Made by a program: the position numbers and the translations under genes. 16,520 bases of DNA from DASWVC01 sp036401335 (lineage in GTDB: Bacteria > Verrucomicrobiota > Verrucomicrobiia > Chthoniobacterales > JAFAMB01), in the NCBI GenBank assembly GCA_036401335.1, contig DASWVC010000198.1, forward strand, positions 1-16,520. Direction: 5' to 3'. The notes beneath the pieces were generated by a model, which was not told the origin of the DNA, did no database searches, and saw only the letters and a list, made by a program, of their open reading frames with translations. Numbering within the stretch: position 1 is the stretch's first letter; each line of letters begins with the position of its first letter. Shown here piece after piece: positions 1 to 6,794 of this stretch.

Positions 1-1343
1 GGTGGTGCACCATCCGGATTGCCGTCCCGCAGCGCCTGTCGAGCAGCCGATTCACGGACGCGGGCCCGGGCCGCCTGACCGCCGGGCACCACCGCCAAGT
101 CTTGCAGCTCCGCTTTGGCAGAGGGTTCCAGCCCGGGCCGATGCACCACCTTCACCCGCACCGGCCAGCCCTCCACCGAAGTGTCGACCATCTGACGAGG
201 CAGGATCCACCGTTGAACCGCGTTTACCCGTAATCCGATCGTCGTCGTTTCCTGAAAACACCGCTCCGTGATCGTCCCAACCTGGTCTGGAACGGCCAAG
301 ACTTGAATGTGCGCCACTTGCCGTCCCCGCTTTCCGGTCAAAGTTCCCTGAGTCACGTCCAACACGCCCGGGACGTCACGCAAACGATCCAGCCCCAGGG
401 CCAAATCCTCGGCCGACTGGTCATCGACCTCGAATTCCAGCACCACGACCTGGTCGGTCTCAATCGATTCAGCGCCGACGGCTGAATCGCCGTGGGCCCA
501 GGGGACCGGCACCGGCCGGACGGTTTGATCCAGCAGGGAGCCCATGCGATCGGTCTCGTGAAAGTGAGTGTGTTCTCCCAGGTTCATTGTCGGTGGGTCA
601 AACGCCAATACCCGCAGGCAGTTGCTCATTCCCGGGAAAGATTTCGTGCCCAGGCCGATCCCGGATGCCAACAAACGCCGCGAAGGCTGTTTGCCTGTGC
701 CCTGACACCCGAGGTACCGGACGATGGCGGCGCCGGTTGGCGTAACCCGCTCGCCCGGAATGCCATCATCCCGAAGCAGAAAGCCCTCCAGCAGCAGCGC
801 CGTTGCCGGTGCCGGCACCGGCAACCAGCCGTGCGCCGTGCGCACCTGTCCGGAACCGGCGGGCAAAGGGGCAATGGTCCAGGCGGTAGGGGCCAGGCGA
901 TCAATCAGGATTCCTGCGCCAATGATGTCGACAATGGAGTCGACCGCGCCCACTTCATGGAATTCAACCTGGTCCGGCGTGATTCCGTGGACCTTCGCTT
1001 CGGCCTCCGCGAGCAGCTGAAAAATCCCGACGGCGTGAGCGATTGCGCCGTTCTCCAAGCGCGCATTCTCGATGAAGTGTTTGATTTTGATCCATGGCAT
1101 GTGGCCGTGAGCACCATGCCCAGGCCCGTGGCTTTCCCCGTCAGCCGTGGTTTCAACCACAAACCGTGAACCTTGCAGTCCATGGCTCACGCGTGATTCC
1201 AACCGGCAGGATTTAAGCCCATGCAACTCAAGCCGTCCTAATGCTTCAAAAAAGTCCGTTTCGAGATGGGAAAACGCGTTCAGCAGGGATGCAATGAACA
1301 TGTCGCCCGCAATCCCCCCCACCGGGTCCAAGTGAAACTCCAT
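1..1343 (-). CDS. larC: Nickel-pincer cofactor biosynthesis protein LarC, C-terminus cut by window edge
   Basis: LarC is the CTP-dependent nickel insertase that finishes the nickel-pincer nucleotide cofactor used by lactate racemase LarA and its relatives; it acts in the cytoplasm. The reading frame is open from ATG 1343 to the window edge (about 447 codons). Seen: the N-terminal LDPVGGIAGDMF (residues 5-16), the family signature FHEVGAVDSIVDIIG (128-142), and RTAHGWLPVPAPAT (168-181), which together are diagnostic for LarC (formerly DUF111). A His/Gly-rich stretch (SHGPGHGAHGH, about residues 71-81) lies just before the conserved core, as is common in this family and possibly metal-related. 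Length already equals or slightly exceeds a normal LarC, so only a short C-terminal end should be missing. It lies 166 bp downstream of a CGNR-type regulator on the same strand. No larA, larB or larE is visible, so the client enzyme is unknown. Family assignment is very secure. Confidence 0.93.
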   Translation of the reverse strand, partial: MEFHLDPVGGIAGDMFIASLLNAFSHLETDFFEALGRLELHGLKSCRLESRVSHGLQGSRFVVETTADGESHGPGHGAHGHMPWIKIKHFIENARLENGAIAHAVGIFQLLAEAEAKVHGITPDQVEFHEVGAVDSIVDIIGAGILIDRLAPTAWTIAPLPAGSGQVRTAHGWLPVPAPATALLLEGFLLRDDGIPGERVTPTGAAIVRYLGCQGTGKQPSRRLLASGIGLGTKSFPGMSNCLRVLAFDPPTMNLGEHTHFHETDRMGSLLDQTVRPVPVPWAHGDSAVGAESIETDQVVVLEFEVDDQSAEDLALGLDRLRDVPGVLDVTQGTLTGKRGRQVAHIQVLAVPDQVGTITERCFQETTTIGLRVNAVQRWILPRQMVDTSVEGWPVRVKVVHRPGLEPSAKAELQDLAVVPGGQAARARVRESAARQALRDGNPDGAP

Positions 1344-1509
1344 TATAGTGAATGTCCTAAGGGCACGTTTCACCTTGGCACCGTTTGCCTCCCGCGCAAC
1401 CTGGGCCAGCGGCCGAAACGGTCTGACGGGGTATCGGCTTAGCCCTGGCCTCATCGTTCCCGCAACCTTCCCAACGAGCTCCGAAAAACGCAAAGCAACC
1501 CCGGTCCGG

Positions 1510-2127
1510 TCAGGCCCGCTCCGTCTTCCGTTGGTAATGCCGACGGGCTTTGGCGCGACTGCCGCAATCGCTCATTGAACACCAGCAACGGCTCTGGTTT
1601 TTGGTTAAATCTAAAAACAGCCAGCTGCAATCGTTCCCGGCACATTCACGAACCTTGGCCAGTTGATCTGAGCTGAGAAGCTCTACGGCCGACCAGGCAA
1701 TGGGTCCGAGCAAGCGTGCCTCGTCCAGCAAGGAAGACTGCCGGACACACAAGAAGCGCTTGCTTTCAGGGATGACCTGCAGCGTTACCGGAAATTGCAC
1801 CAAAAAGGCATTTAGAAGGTTTAAATCCCCCGGTGGTACAGTTCGGCCGTGACTTAGGGCTGAAAAAATGCGGTACAACGTGCCGCGCAGGGTAATTGCT
1901 TCCTTAACGATTCGCTGGGCCTCCGCCGGGTGCGATGCCACCCGCCGGGCCAATTCTCCGGCCGACTCGGCTTGTATCACCCCGGCTTGTTCCGCCCAAG
2001 CCAGCAGGTCCGTCAGTGAATGCAGCTTTTCCGTGGCATCGCTCCTGGCGTGGTCACCCACGGTGTTGGAAAAATCGAGGGCAAGCTGACCACCCACGTA
2101 CGACAACCGGGATCCAAACAGCTGCAT
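1510..2127 (-). CDS. ABATE/CGNR zinc-finger transcriptional regulator
   Basis: This 205-aa protein has the two-part layout of the ABATE/CGNR (DUF1470) family. An N-terminal ABATE domain (about 1-150, beginning with the GGQLALDFSNTVG stretch at 12-24) is thought to sense a ligand. A C-terminal treble-clef zinc finger (about 158-200) is predicted to bind DNA. The four zinc cysteines are visible at 162, 167, 183 and 188, in the pattern CAGNDC...CWCSMSDCGSR. The eponymous CGNR is CGSR here (188-191), a mild deviation. Start ATG 2127 is chosen because GGQLALDFSNT normally lies close to the N-terminus. Two palindromes (2143-2155 and 2178-2202) sit directly upstream and could be its own operators. 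larC follows 166 bp downstream on the same strand and may be a target. The ligand is unknown. Confidence 0.9.
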   Translation of the reverse strand: MQLFGSRLSYVGGQLALDFSNTVGDHARSDATEKLHSLTDLLAWAEQAGVIQAESAGELARRVASHPAEAQRIVKEAITLRGTLYRIFSALSHGRTVPPGDLNLLNAFLVQFPVTLQVIPESKRFLCVRQSSLLDEARLLGPIAWSAVELLSSDQLAKVRECAGNDCSWLFLDLTKNQSRCWCSMSDCGSRAKARRHYQRKTERA

Positions 2128-2136
2128 CGTGCCAGC

Positions 2137-2164
2137 AAAATAACCTTTGAAAGGTGAGACGCAA
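2137..2164 (-). promoter_or_regulatory. Candidate sigma-70-type promoter for the CGNR regulator
   Basis: On the minus strand a weak -35 (TTGCGT, 2164-2159) and a -10 (TATTTT, 2142-2137) are separated by 16 bp. The spacer contains exactly the palindrome at 2143-2155. Transcription would then begin near 2130, giving an almost leaderless message for the ATG at 2127. Box matches are only partial (about 3/6 and 4/6), so this is a suggestion. Confidence 0.3.
2143..2155. promoter_or_regulatory. Perfect palindrome, operator-like (proximal)
   Basis: ACCTTTGAAAGGT: 6-bp arms around one central base, 16 bp upstream of the regulator start codon and inside the candidate promoter spacer. Its ACCTT/AAGGT outer halves are shared with the palindrome at 2178-2202. 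The likely role is autoregulation by the CGNR protein, which is an inference from position and symmetry. Confidence 0.45.
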
Positions 2165-2177
2165 ACCGTTAAATCTT

Positions 2178-2202
2178 ACCTTCATAAGCTTTAAATGAAG
2201 GT
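2178..2202. promoter_or_regulatory. Inverted repeat, operator-like (distal)
   Basis: Arms ACCTTCAT (2178-2185) and ATGAAGGT (2195-2202) are perfect, with a 9-bp AT-rich spacer containing AAGCTT. The centre lies 41 bp (close to four helical turns) from the centre of the proximal palindrome, on the same DNA face. Its symmetry and lack of a following T-run argue against a terminator. Confidence 0.45.
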
Positions 2203-2361
2203 TATATGGCATACCGTCCAGTTTACCCCTCCGACCGCCGGCTAATCCATCGGTTTTCGAACCCCGGACGCCTTCCAGGAACTTCCGTGGTGCATCGCAA
2301 GCGTACAAAGGCAGGCTTGTTGTGGCGGTTCCGACCTGGAACACCTTTGATGCCGCCTAAG

Positions 2362-2370
2362 AAAGGAGGG
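2362..2370 (+). promoter_or_regulatory. Strong Shine-Dalgarno for the 38-aa miniprotein
   Basis: AAAGGAGGG, a near-perfect anti-16S match, ends 6-7 nt before TTG 2377 and 9-10 nt before GTG 2380. It is the strongest ribosome-binding site I noticed in the window and decides the start of the small ORF. Confidence 0.5.
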
Positions 2371-2376
2371 CGCACC

Positions 2377-2493
2377 TTGGTGCTTTCTCGTCCTGGCCAT
2401 TGGAATCGCTCAGGGACCGATCTGTTTGAGGACAGCGCTTACCTCGTTTGTGGGGCGACAACCCTTGCTGCCCTGATCTACCTACTTTTCTAA
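2377..2493 (+). CDS. Putative small single-pass membrane protein (38 aa)
   Basis: I do not recognise the family. The frame opens with TTG 2377 directly followed by GTG 2380, either of which fits the strong Shine-Dalgarno at 2362-2370, and it ends at TAA 2491-2493. The product has a short polar N-terminal part (LSRPGHWNRSGTDLFEDS) followed by a hydrophobic segment, AYLVCGATTLAALIYLLF, which fills the C-terminus and is long enough to span a membrane once. An upstream in-frame ATG at 2206 would add 57 residues of arginine/proline-rich sequence with no ribosome-binding site. That extension looks like chance, so the short form is preferred. The ORF stands alone between the divergent CGNR regulator and a palindrome-rich gap. 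Ribosome-binding site plus membrane-helix composition make it credible but not proven. Confidence 0.45.
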   Translation: MVLSRPGHWNRSGTDLFEDSAYLVCGATTLAALIYLLF

Positions 2494-2538
2494 ATCTTAC
2501 GGTCTAAAGTATTTTTGAGGGTATTTTGTAAGACTTGA

Positions 2539-2575
2539 GGAAAGCTTTCCCGTGGCGGTCACCGGAGGTGACGGG
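2539..2575. repeat. Palindrome cluster
   Basis: GGAAAGCTTTCC (2539-2550) is a perfect 12-bp palindrome. It abuts a hairpin with arms GTCACC (2558-2563) and GGTGAC (2567-2572) around GGA. An alternative fold pairs CCCGT (2549-2553) with ACGGG (2571-2575) around an inner CACC/GGTG stem. No T-run follows on either strand, so this is not a classical terminator. Confidence 0.4.
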
Positions 2576-2696
2576 GACGATCCGGTTGCAGTTGGCGTGA
2601 GATGCCGTGGCTGACCAGGTCGTGCTTGAGTTTGCGGACAGAGCAGGCAAGTTGCGGGGCAGTCCGTCAAGTTCGCACAGGCGATCCTGGATCGAT

Positions 2697-2876
2697 ATGT
2701 CACAAGAACCGACCCCACGTCCCTCCGACGTACCCGATAAGAAAGAAGATGCGTCTGACCGCCGGTCCGGGCACGGGCAGGACCACGGCGGCACGCAAAG
2801 CAGCGGCTCAAGCCGGCCACCGACGGAGCAAACCGTGGAGCCGACCGATCCGCCTTTCCAGCAAGACCGGGCCTAA
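2697..2876 (+). CDS. Doubtful short ORF, 59 aa, disordered and hydrophilic
   Basis: No family is recognised. From ATG 2697 the frame encodes a strongly hydrophilic chain rich in Ser, Pro, Asp, Arg, Gln and Thr (for example PTPRPSDVPDKKEDASD) with no hydrophobic core, cysteines or motif. Such composition occurs in genuine small disordered bacterial proteins but also in chance GC-rich frames. No Shine-Dalgarno is visible before the ATG. A GTG at 2607 could extend it by 30 residues. It is kept only because its composition is more uniform than that of the competing frames. Confidence 0.22.
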   Translation: MSQEPTPRPSDVPDKKEDASDRRSGHGQDHGGTQSSGSSRPPTEQTVEPTDPPFQQDRA

Positions 2877-3004
2877 TTCAGGCCGGTCGCCAATTTCTTC
2901 GCTGTGCGCGCACGGCCCGTTTGCGTTTAGGAAAAACTTTTGCTCTCCCCAAGCGCAAAAGGACAATGATATTGGCTGATAGGTTGTGATACCGTGGTCT
3001 CGTC

Positions 3005-3556
3005 ATGTCCGCCGTCACGAGCAGGCTTTTTGTCGAGCAGCATGCCTTCAACCGTCGAGTCTGGGAGCAACTCGTTAACGATTCGGCGTTGGCGGAAACA
3101 ATCGAAAAGGTGGAGACCGATCGTGAGGGTAACCTGGTCGTGAGTCCCCCGCCAAGAAAGCCCCACCCTCGACGTGCTAACCGCATTGCGAAGCTCTTGG
3201 ATCGGCTTTTGCCGACGGGGTTTTGGCAGGTGGACGACACGGTCTCAACTCCTGAGGGAGTTAAGGTTCCGGATGTGGCCTGGTACGGTCAGGAGCGCGC
3301 CGCGGCCTCGGATGCAGACCAGGATGAGATCCTCTCAACCGTCGCGCCGGATGTGTGCGTTGAGGTCCTTTCCCCGTCCAATTCTGCCCGCGACCTCCAT
3401 AGGAAAATGGAAGCCTACTTTGCCGTCGGTGTGCGGGAGGTCTGGGTCTGCAAGCGCCAAGGTAAAATGAGCTTTTATGGTCCGCTAGGCACTTTGGATT
3501 GCTCAGCCATCTGCCCCGCCTTTCCCGATCAGATTCCGGCCAAGTTTCTGCAATGA
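3005..3556 (+). CDS. Uma2-family (DUF820) putative restriction endonuclease
   Basis: This 183-aa protein belongs to the Uma2 family, a PD-(D/E)XK-fold nuclease-like group often present in many copies in cyanobacteria, Planctomycetota and Verrucomicrobiota; in vivo function is mostly unproven. Seen: the acidic motif VPDVAWYG (88-95, Asp90), the second core strand CVEVLSPSN (118-126, Glu120), then K134 and the Y-x-x-x-GV-x-EVWV segment (138-148), all in the family order and spacing. Length is normal for the family. The N-terminal about 45 residues are less typical. ATG 3005 is used and lacks a clear Shine-Dalgarno. The gene stands alone and converges with the helicase at 3637-5118, 80 bp away. 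No cognate methylase is nearby, so a classical restriction-modification role is not supported here. Confidence 0.86.
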   Translation: MSAVTSRLFVEQHAFNRRVWEQLVNDSALAETIEKVETDREGNLVVSPPPRKPHPRRANRIAKLLDRLLPTGFWQVDDTVSTPEGVKVPDVAWYGQERAAASDADQDEILSTVAPDVCVEVLSPSNSARDLHRKMEAYFAVGVREVWVCKRQGKMSFYGPLGTLDCSAICPAFPDQIPAKFLQ

Positions 3557-3636
3557 TCGACACCCTCAAGCAGGCTGAGGATCGGCAAAACGAGTCAGCG
3601 CTGGTTTCGTAATCCCCAAGGTCACGCAACCCTGCT

Positions 3637-5118
3637 TCAGCGGACCCGGCGCCGCCAGGTCTGATGCCACCGCTGGAGGTGCTCGGGAAGCTCCACCCGG
3701 GTCCGTGACCGGGTAACCGCAACGTAGAGCAGGTTGATTTCTTCCGAGAAAGCTTGCTCATTCAGGTCCTGTGGCTGACGCGACGCTTCGGTGAGGTCCA
3801 GAAAGTCGTCTGCCATTCGAACCGTGTCCCATTCCAATCCTTTAGCCCGGTGGGCGGTCGCCAGCGTGGCCTGGGCGGCCTCCGGCGAAACCGAGGCTGC
3901 GGCAAACCGGTCCAGCAGGCTCGGGACCTCAGCTTGCCAGCGGTCAACAAAAGCGACCAAGCGACTCAGTTCGAGGTCTCGCGCGCGGTGATCGCTCGCC
4001 AGTTCCTTAAGTTGATCGTAGGAATCGAACCGTCGGAAGTAGCTCGACTTTACCAGTCCGGGCTGCTTTTGGCGCAGGTGGTAAACGTCCAGGAGGTCGG
4101 AAAATCCGTACGCCGCGGCGGGATTGTAATTCTGGCGCTCGCTGGTGCCCACAAAGTGGAGGCGGGAAACGCCGGCGCTGATCAGGTTCTCGGCTTCTTC
4201 CAGGAGTCCGGCGTTCGTCCGCGCAATAAAGGCCCGCGTCAGGGACCGCTCCTGCCGGCCAAGTCCGCGCAACCGGACGGGGTCGGCCTTGAAAGCGTTC
4301 AGGAGGTCGGACGCCAGGTCCGCAATGGGCTGGCCGAACCGGAACGACGACGTCAGCGACAACCGGGTGCAATCCCTCAGTTTATCAGTCTGCTCCATGA
4401 AATTAAACGCGCCCCGGAAGCCGTAGATGGCTTGATGCCGATCGCCCACCAACACGACGGCCCGCTGTTCCCGCCGTTGCCGCCGCAGGAACAAGGTGGT
4501 GACCGGGTTCGTATCCTGGGCCTCGTCCAACAGCACGACGTCGCAGGGCCGAAGGGGGTAGCCGCCCATGACGTAGAGCTTCAGGTAGCCGTCGTGCGGC
4601 AACGGCACGCTGGACTCCGGGTCGGACATCTGCGCCCAGAGCCTTTCCGTGAGGTCAACGACCATCGATTCCTGTCCCGGCGAAAGGGGAAGCGCATGGG
4701 TGTGTTTGGCGGAAGGGCGTTCATCGACGGAGTGCAGAAACTCCTGGAGCGTCCGTTTGATCCAATAAGCAACGTAACGTTCCCGCAGCCTGAGCAGTTC
4801 CGCGATCTCCAACGGCTTCAGTTCCACTCCAAGCTTTTCCCGGGGGTAATCGCGGGCCACGGCGTCCCGGGCAACTTTGTGCAGCGTCTCGCAATATGCG
4901 TTTGCAGGAAACGCGGCGCGGGCGGCCTGGGCAACACTCCGGTTGAAGCAGACGTAGAAAAAGCGCCGGCGCGGCTGGGCTTGGGCCAACAGTCGAAGCG
5001 TCGTGCTCTTGCCCGCGCCGGCATAAGCGTTCAATAACAGCACTTCGCGCGGTTGGAGGTCATGAGCCAGGACGGCCGTCTGCTCAGGGGTAGGCTGGAA
5101 AGGGACTGCGGGACGCAT
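3637..5118 (-). CDS. UvrD/FBH1-like SF1A ATP-dependent DNA helicase
   Basis: This 493-aa superfamily-1 helicase should unwind DNA 3'-5' using ATP. All core motifs are present: Walker A NAYAGAGKST (about 30-39), Walker B VVLLDEAQD (194-202), motif III VLVGDRHQAIYGFRGA (222-237), motif IV LTSSFRFG (255-262), motif V AHRAKGLEWD (422-431) and motif VI NLLYVAVTRSR (462-472). The compact size, the AYAGAGK Walker variant and the DRHQAIYGFRGA box resemble the short FBH1-like bacterial helicases more than full-length UvrD or PcrA (about 700 aa), with shortened 1B/2B regions. ATG 5118 is preferred over the adjacent upstream TTG 5121. It lies 227 bp downstream of the P450 on the same strand with a REP-like palindrome between, so it is probably a separate unit. 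A role in recombination control or repair is family-based inference. Confidence 0.88.
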   Translation of the reverse strand: MRPAVPFQPTPEQTAVLAHDLQPREVLLLNAYAGAGKSTTLRLLAQAQPRRRFFYVCFNRSVAQAARAAFPANAYCETLHKVARDAVARDYPREKLGVELKPLEIAELLRLRERYVAYWIKRTLQEFLHSVDERPSAKHTHALPLSPGQESMVVDLTERLWAQMSDPESSVPLPHDGYLKLYVMGGYPLRPCDVVLLDEAQDTNPVTTLFLRRQRREQRAVVLVGDRHQAIYGFRGAFNFMEQTDKLRDCTRLSLTSSFRFGQPIADLASDLLNAFKADPVRLRGLGRQERSLTRAFIARTNAGLLEEAENLISAGVSRLHFVGTSERQNYNPAAAYGFSDLLDVYHLRQKQPGLVKSSYFRRFDSYDQLKELASDHRARDLELSRLVAFVDRWQAEVPSLLDRFAAASVSPEAAQATLATAHRAKGLEWDTVRMADDFLDLTEASRQPQDLNEQAFSEEINLLYVAVTRSRTRVELPEHLQRWHQTWRRRVR

Positions 5119-5179
5119 CAAACAGAGGCCGGCAAGATCGATCAGGCGCGGTAAACGTCAACGTTCGAAACCGGCGCCC

Positions 5180-5207
5180 CGGTAGGGCGGCGAATCCCTT
5201 CGCCGCC
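5180..5207 (-). repeat. REP-like dispersed palindrome, copy 1
   Basis: A 28-bp unit whose core is GGCGGCGAA (5186-5194), loop TCCC, then TTCGCCGCC (5199-5207): a perfect 9-bp hairpin flanked by CGGTAG. The reverse complement matches the unit at 14207-14234 with one mismatch in 28 bases. It sits in the gap between the P450 and helicase genes. Its chance translation gives RRRDSPPYR, as does copy 2. Confidence 0.65.
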
Positions 5208-5348
5208 GGGACGGGCGACGTGGCCCAGAAATGTCACAAGCCGAAAAATCGAAGAATGCCGCCCATGGCCGATGCAGAGAAGCAGAGCTGCTTACGACCC
5301 GGGAACCATTCGTGACATTGTTTGGTTCTTTAATTCGTGGCATTTGCT

Positions 5349-6722
5349 CTAGTTGGTCCGCCGTTGCAATTTCATCCGGAGCCGGCCGTGCGGTCGCAAC
5401 GTAACGGCGGCGAACGGGCGCACCGCAGCCTGCCCGGGTGCGAGCACGAGACGCCAGGAGCGAAGCATGGCCGTCAGAAGCAGGGTGGCTTCCATCCATG
5501 CAAAGGCTTCGCCGACGCACGAGCGCGGGCCTGCACCGAAAGGAAAGTAGCCGGGCCGTGCCGGCTGCGACCGGGTACCTTCCGTCGGCCATCGCTCCGG
5601 GCAGAACTGGTCCGCCTTGGGCCAGAGCGCCGGATCCCGGTGCGTGACGTACGGAGAAAGAACGAAGGTCGAGCCGGTCGGCAGATGCCAGCCGGCCACC
5701 GTGACCGGTTCCACGGTTTTCCGGATGATGATCCAGGCCGGAGGGTACAGCCGCAGCGTTTCCGAGAGCACCGCCCGGATCAAGGGCAGGCTGGCGAGGT
5801 CCGAAGGCTCGGGAAGCAACCGGTTGCCGAGCACGTCCCGAACTTCCTGCGCGACGGCTTCCTCCACCTCCGGATGCCCGCTGAGGAGGTAGAGCGCCCA
5901 GGCCAAGGTGCTGGCGGTGGTCTCATGGCCTGCCAGGAGCAGGGTCATGACCTGATCACGAACTTCTGCATCGTTCACCTGCGACCCGTGATCGCCAGCA
6001 CCCGCCCCGAGCAACACGGAAAGAAGGTTCGGTGGTTCCCCCGGAGCATTCTTTTGCCCGTGCTCACGGATGATGGCCTGCACGGCTGACTCCAGTTTTT
6101 CGCGTGCCGCCTGGACGCTTGCCTGTCCCGGCCGGCCTGGCCAAAGCTCAAGGAGTGCGCTCCAAGGGGAGCGCAGGCGCTCGGTCAAATGCATGAGGGC
6201 GGTGACGGCATCGCTGAGCGCGCTCGCGTTCCCGGCAAGCTCGGTGCGAAACAGCGTTTTCCCCAGGATCACCAGCGTCGTTGCGCTCATCTCGGCAGAG
6301 ACGTCGATCGTTGTGCCATCCTGCCATCGGGCCAGGCGTTCCCTGGCGACCTCTGCCATCGTTTCGGCGTAACGACGAACCTGTTCGCCATGAAAAGCAG
6401 GGGCTACCGAACGTCGCTGGCGCTCGTGCACAGGGCCTTCACTCAGCAATAGTCCCTGCCCGAAGGTGTCGTGCATGATGGCTCCGACCCGCTTCAGCAG
6501 AAATCCTTTTTGCAAAGCGGCCGCCCGGGTCACGAGGGCTTCACGCACAGCCTCCGGGTGGGTAAACATAAAAAACCGCTGTCCACCGAACCGGAAGGAA
6601 CTGGCGGGCCCGTGTTCACGGGCCAAGGTGGTCAGGAACGCCAGCGGATCCCGTGCAAAGGCCAGGGGATTGGCGAGGGGTGCGAAGACCCCGCTTGGAC
6701 CCGGCGGAACGTTGGGCTGCAT
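5349..6722 (-). CDS. Cytochrome P450
   Basis: This 457-aa soluble P450 is a heme-thiolate monooxygenase that hydroxylates or otherwise oxidises a hydrophobic substrate with electrons from separate redox partners. All landmarks are visible: C-helix HERQRRSVAPAFH (99-111), oxygen-activation I-helix AGHETT (264-269), K-helix ETLR (321-324), PERW (375-378) and the heme loop FPFGAGPRSCVGEAFA (393-408) with ligand Cys402. The proline-rich N-terminus (PPGPSG) without a membrane anchor, and a fatty-acid/CYP4-like core, suggest a lipid- or terpenoid-type substrate, but specificity cannot be read. No ferredoxin, ferredoxin reductase or fused reductase lies nearby. The gene starts 72 bp after the transglutaminase-fold gene on the same strand and could be the fourth gene of that operon. 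Confidence 0.94.
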   Translation of the reverse strand: MQPNVPPGPSGVFAPLANPLAFARDPLAFLTTLAREHGPASSFRFGGQRFFMFTHPEAVREALVTRAAALQKGFLLKRVGAIMHDTFGQGLLLSEGPVHERQRRSVAPAFHGEQVRRYAETMAEVARERLARWQDGTTIDVSAEMSATTLVILGKTLFRTELAGNASALSDAVTALMHLTERLRSPWSALLELWPGRPGQASVQAAREKLESAVQAIIREHGQKNAPGEPPNLLSVLLGAGAGDHGSQVNDAEVRDQVMTLLLAGHETTASTLAWALYLLSGHPEVEEAVAQEVRDVLGNRLLPEPSDLASLPLIRAVLSETLRLYPPAWIIIRKTVEPVTVAGWHLPTGSTFVLSPYVTHRDPALWPKADQFCPERWPTEGTRSQPARPGYFPFGAGPRSCVGEAFAWMEATLLLTAMLRSWRLVLAPGQAAVRPFAAVTLRPHGRLRMKLQRRTN

Positions 6723-6794
6723 GGCGGCAACGTTAGCGAGGCGCGCGGCTGCCGCAATTCGGGGTGGGCGGGCGACCGCTCCCGAAAGCCGACT

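Larger units (their letters stand above)
2494..3004. other. Gap between miniprotein and uma2
   Basis: No confident gene lies in this 511-bp stretch. It holds an AT-rich start, two palindromes at 2539-2575 (separate entry) and one doubtful short ORF at 2697-2876 (separate entry). A longer overlapping frame from ATG 2602 and a minus-strand frame at 2504-2794 have erratic composition and look like chance. No convincing promoter for the uma2 gene was found in its last 100 bp. Confidence 0.5.

Noticed and set aside
492..1169. 225-codon plus-strand frame in the larC region
   Set aside because: The minus strand carries unmistakable LarC motifs across the same bases; the plus frame is a shadow.
3005..3556. 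Uma2 gene as part of a restriction-modification system
   Set aside because: No methyltransferase or specificity gene lies anywhere in the window.
3754..5037. 427-codon plus-strand frame antisense to the helicase
   Set aside because: Composition is erratic and it mirrors the helicase gene, which has all SF1 motifs; high GC keeps the antisense frame open.
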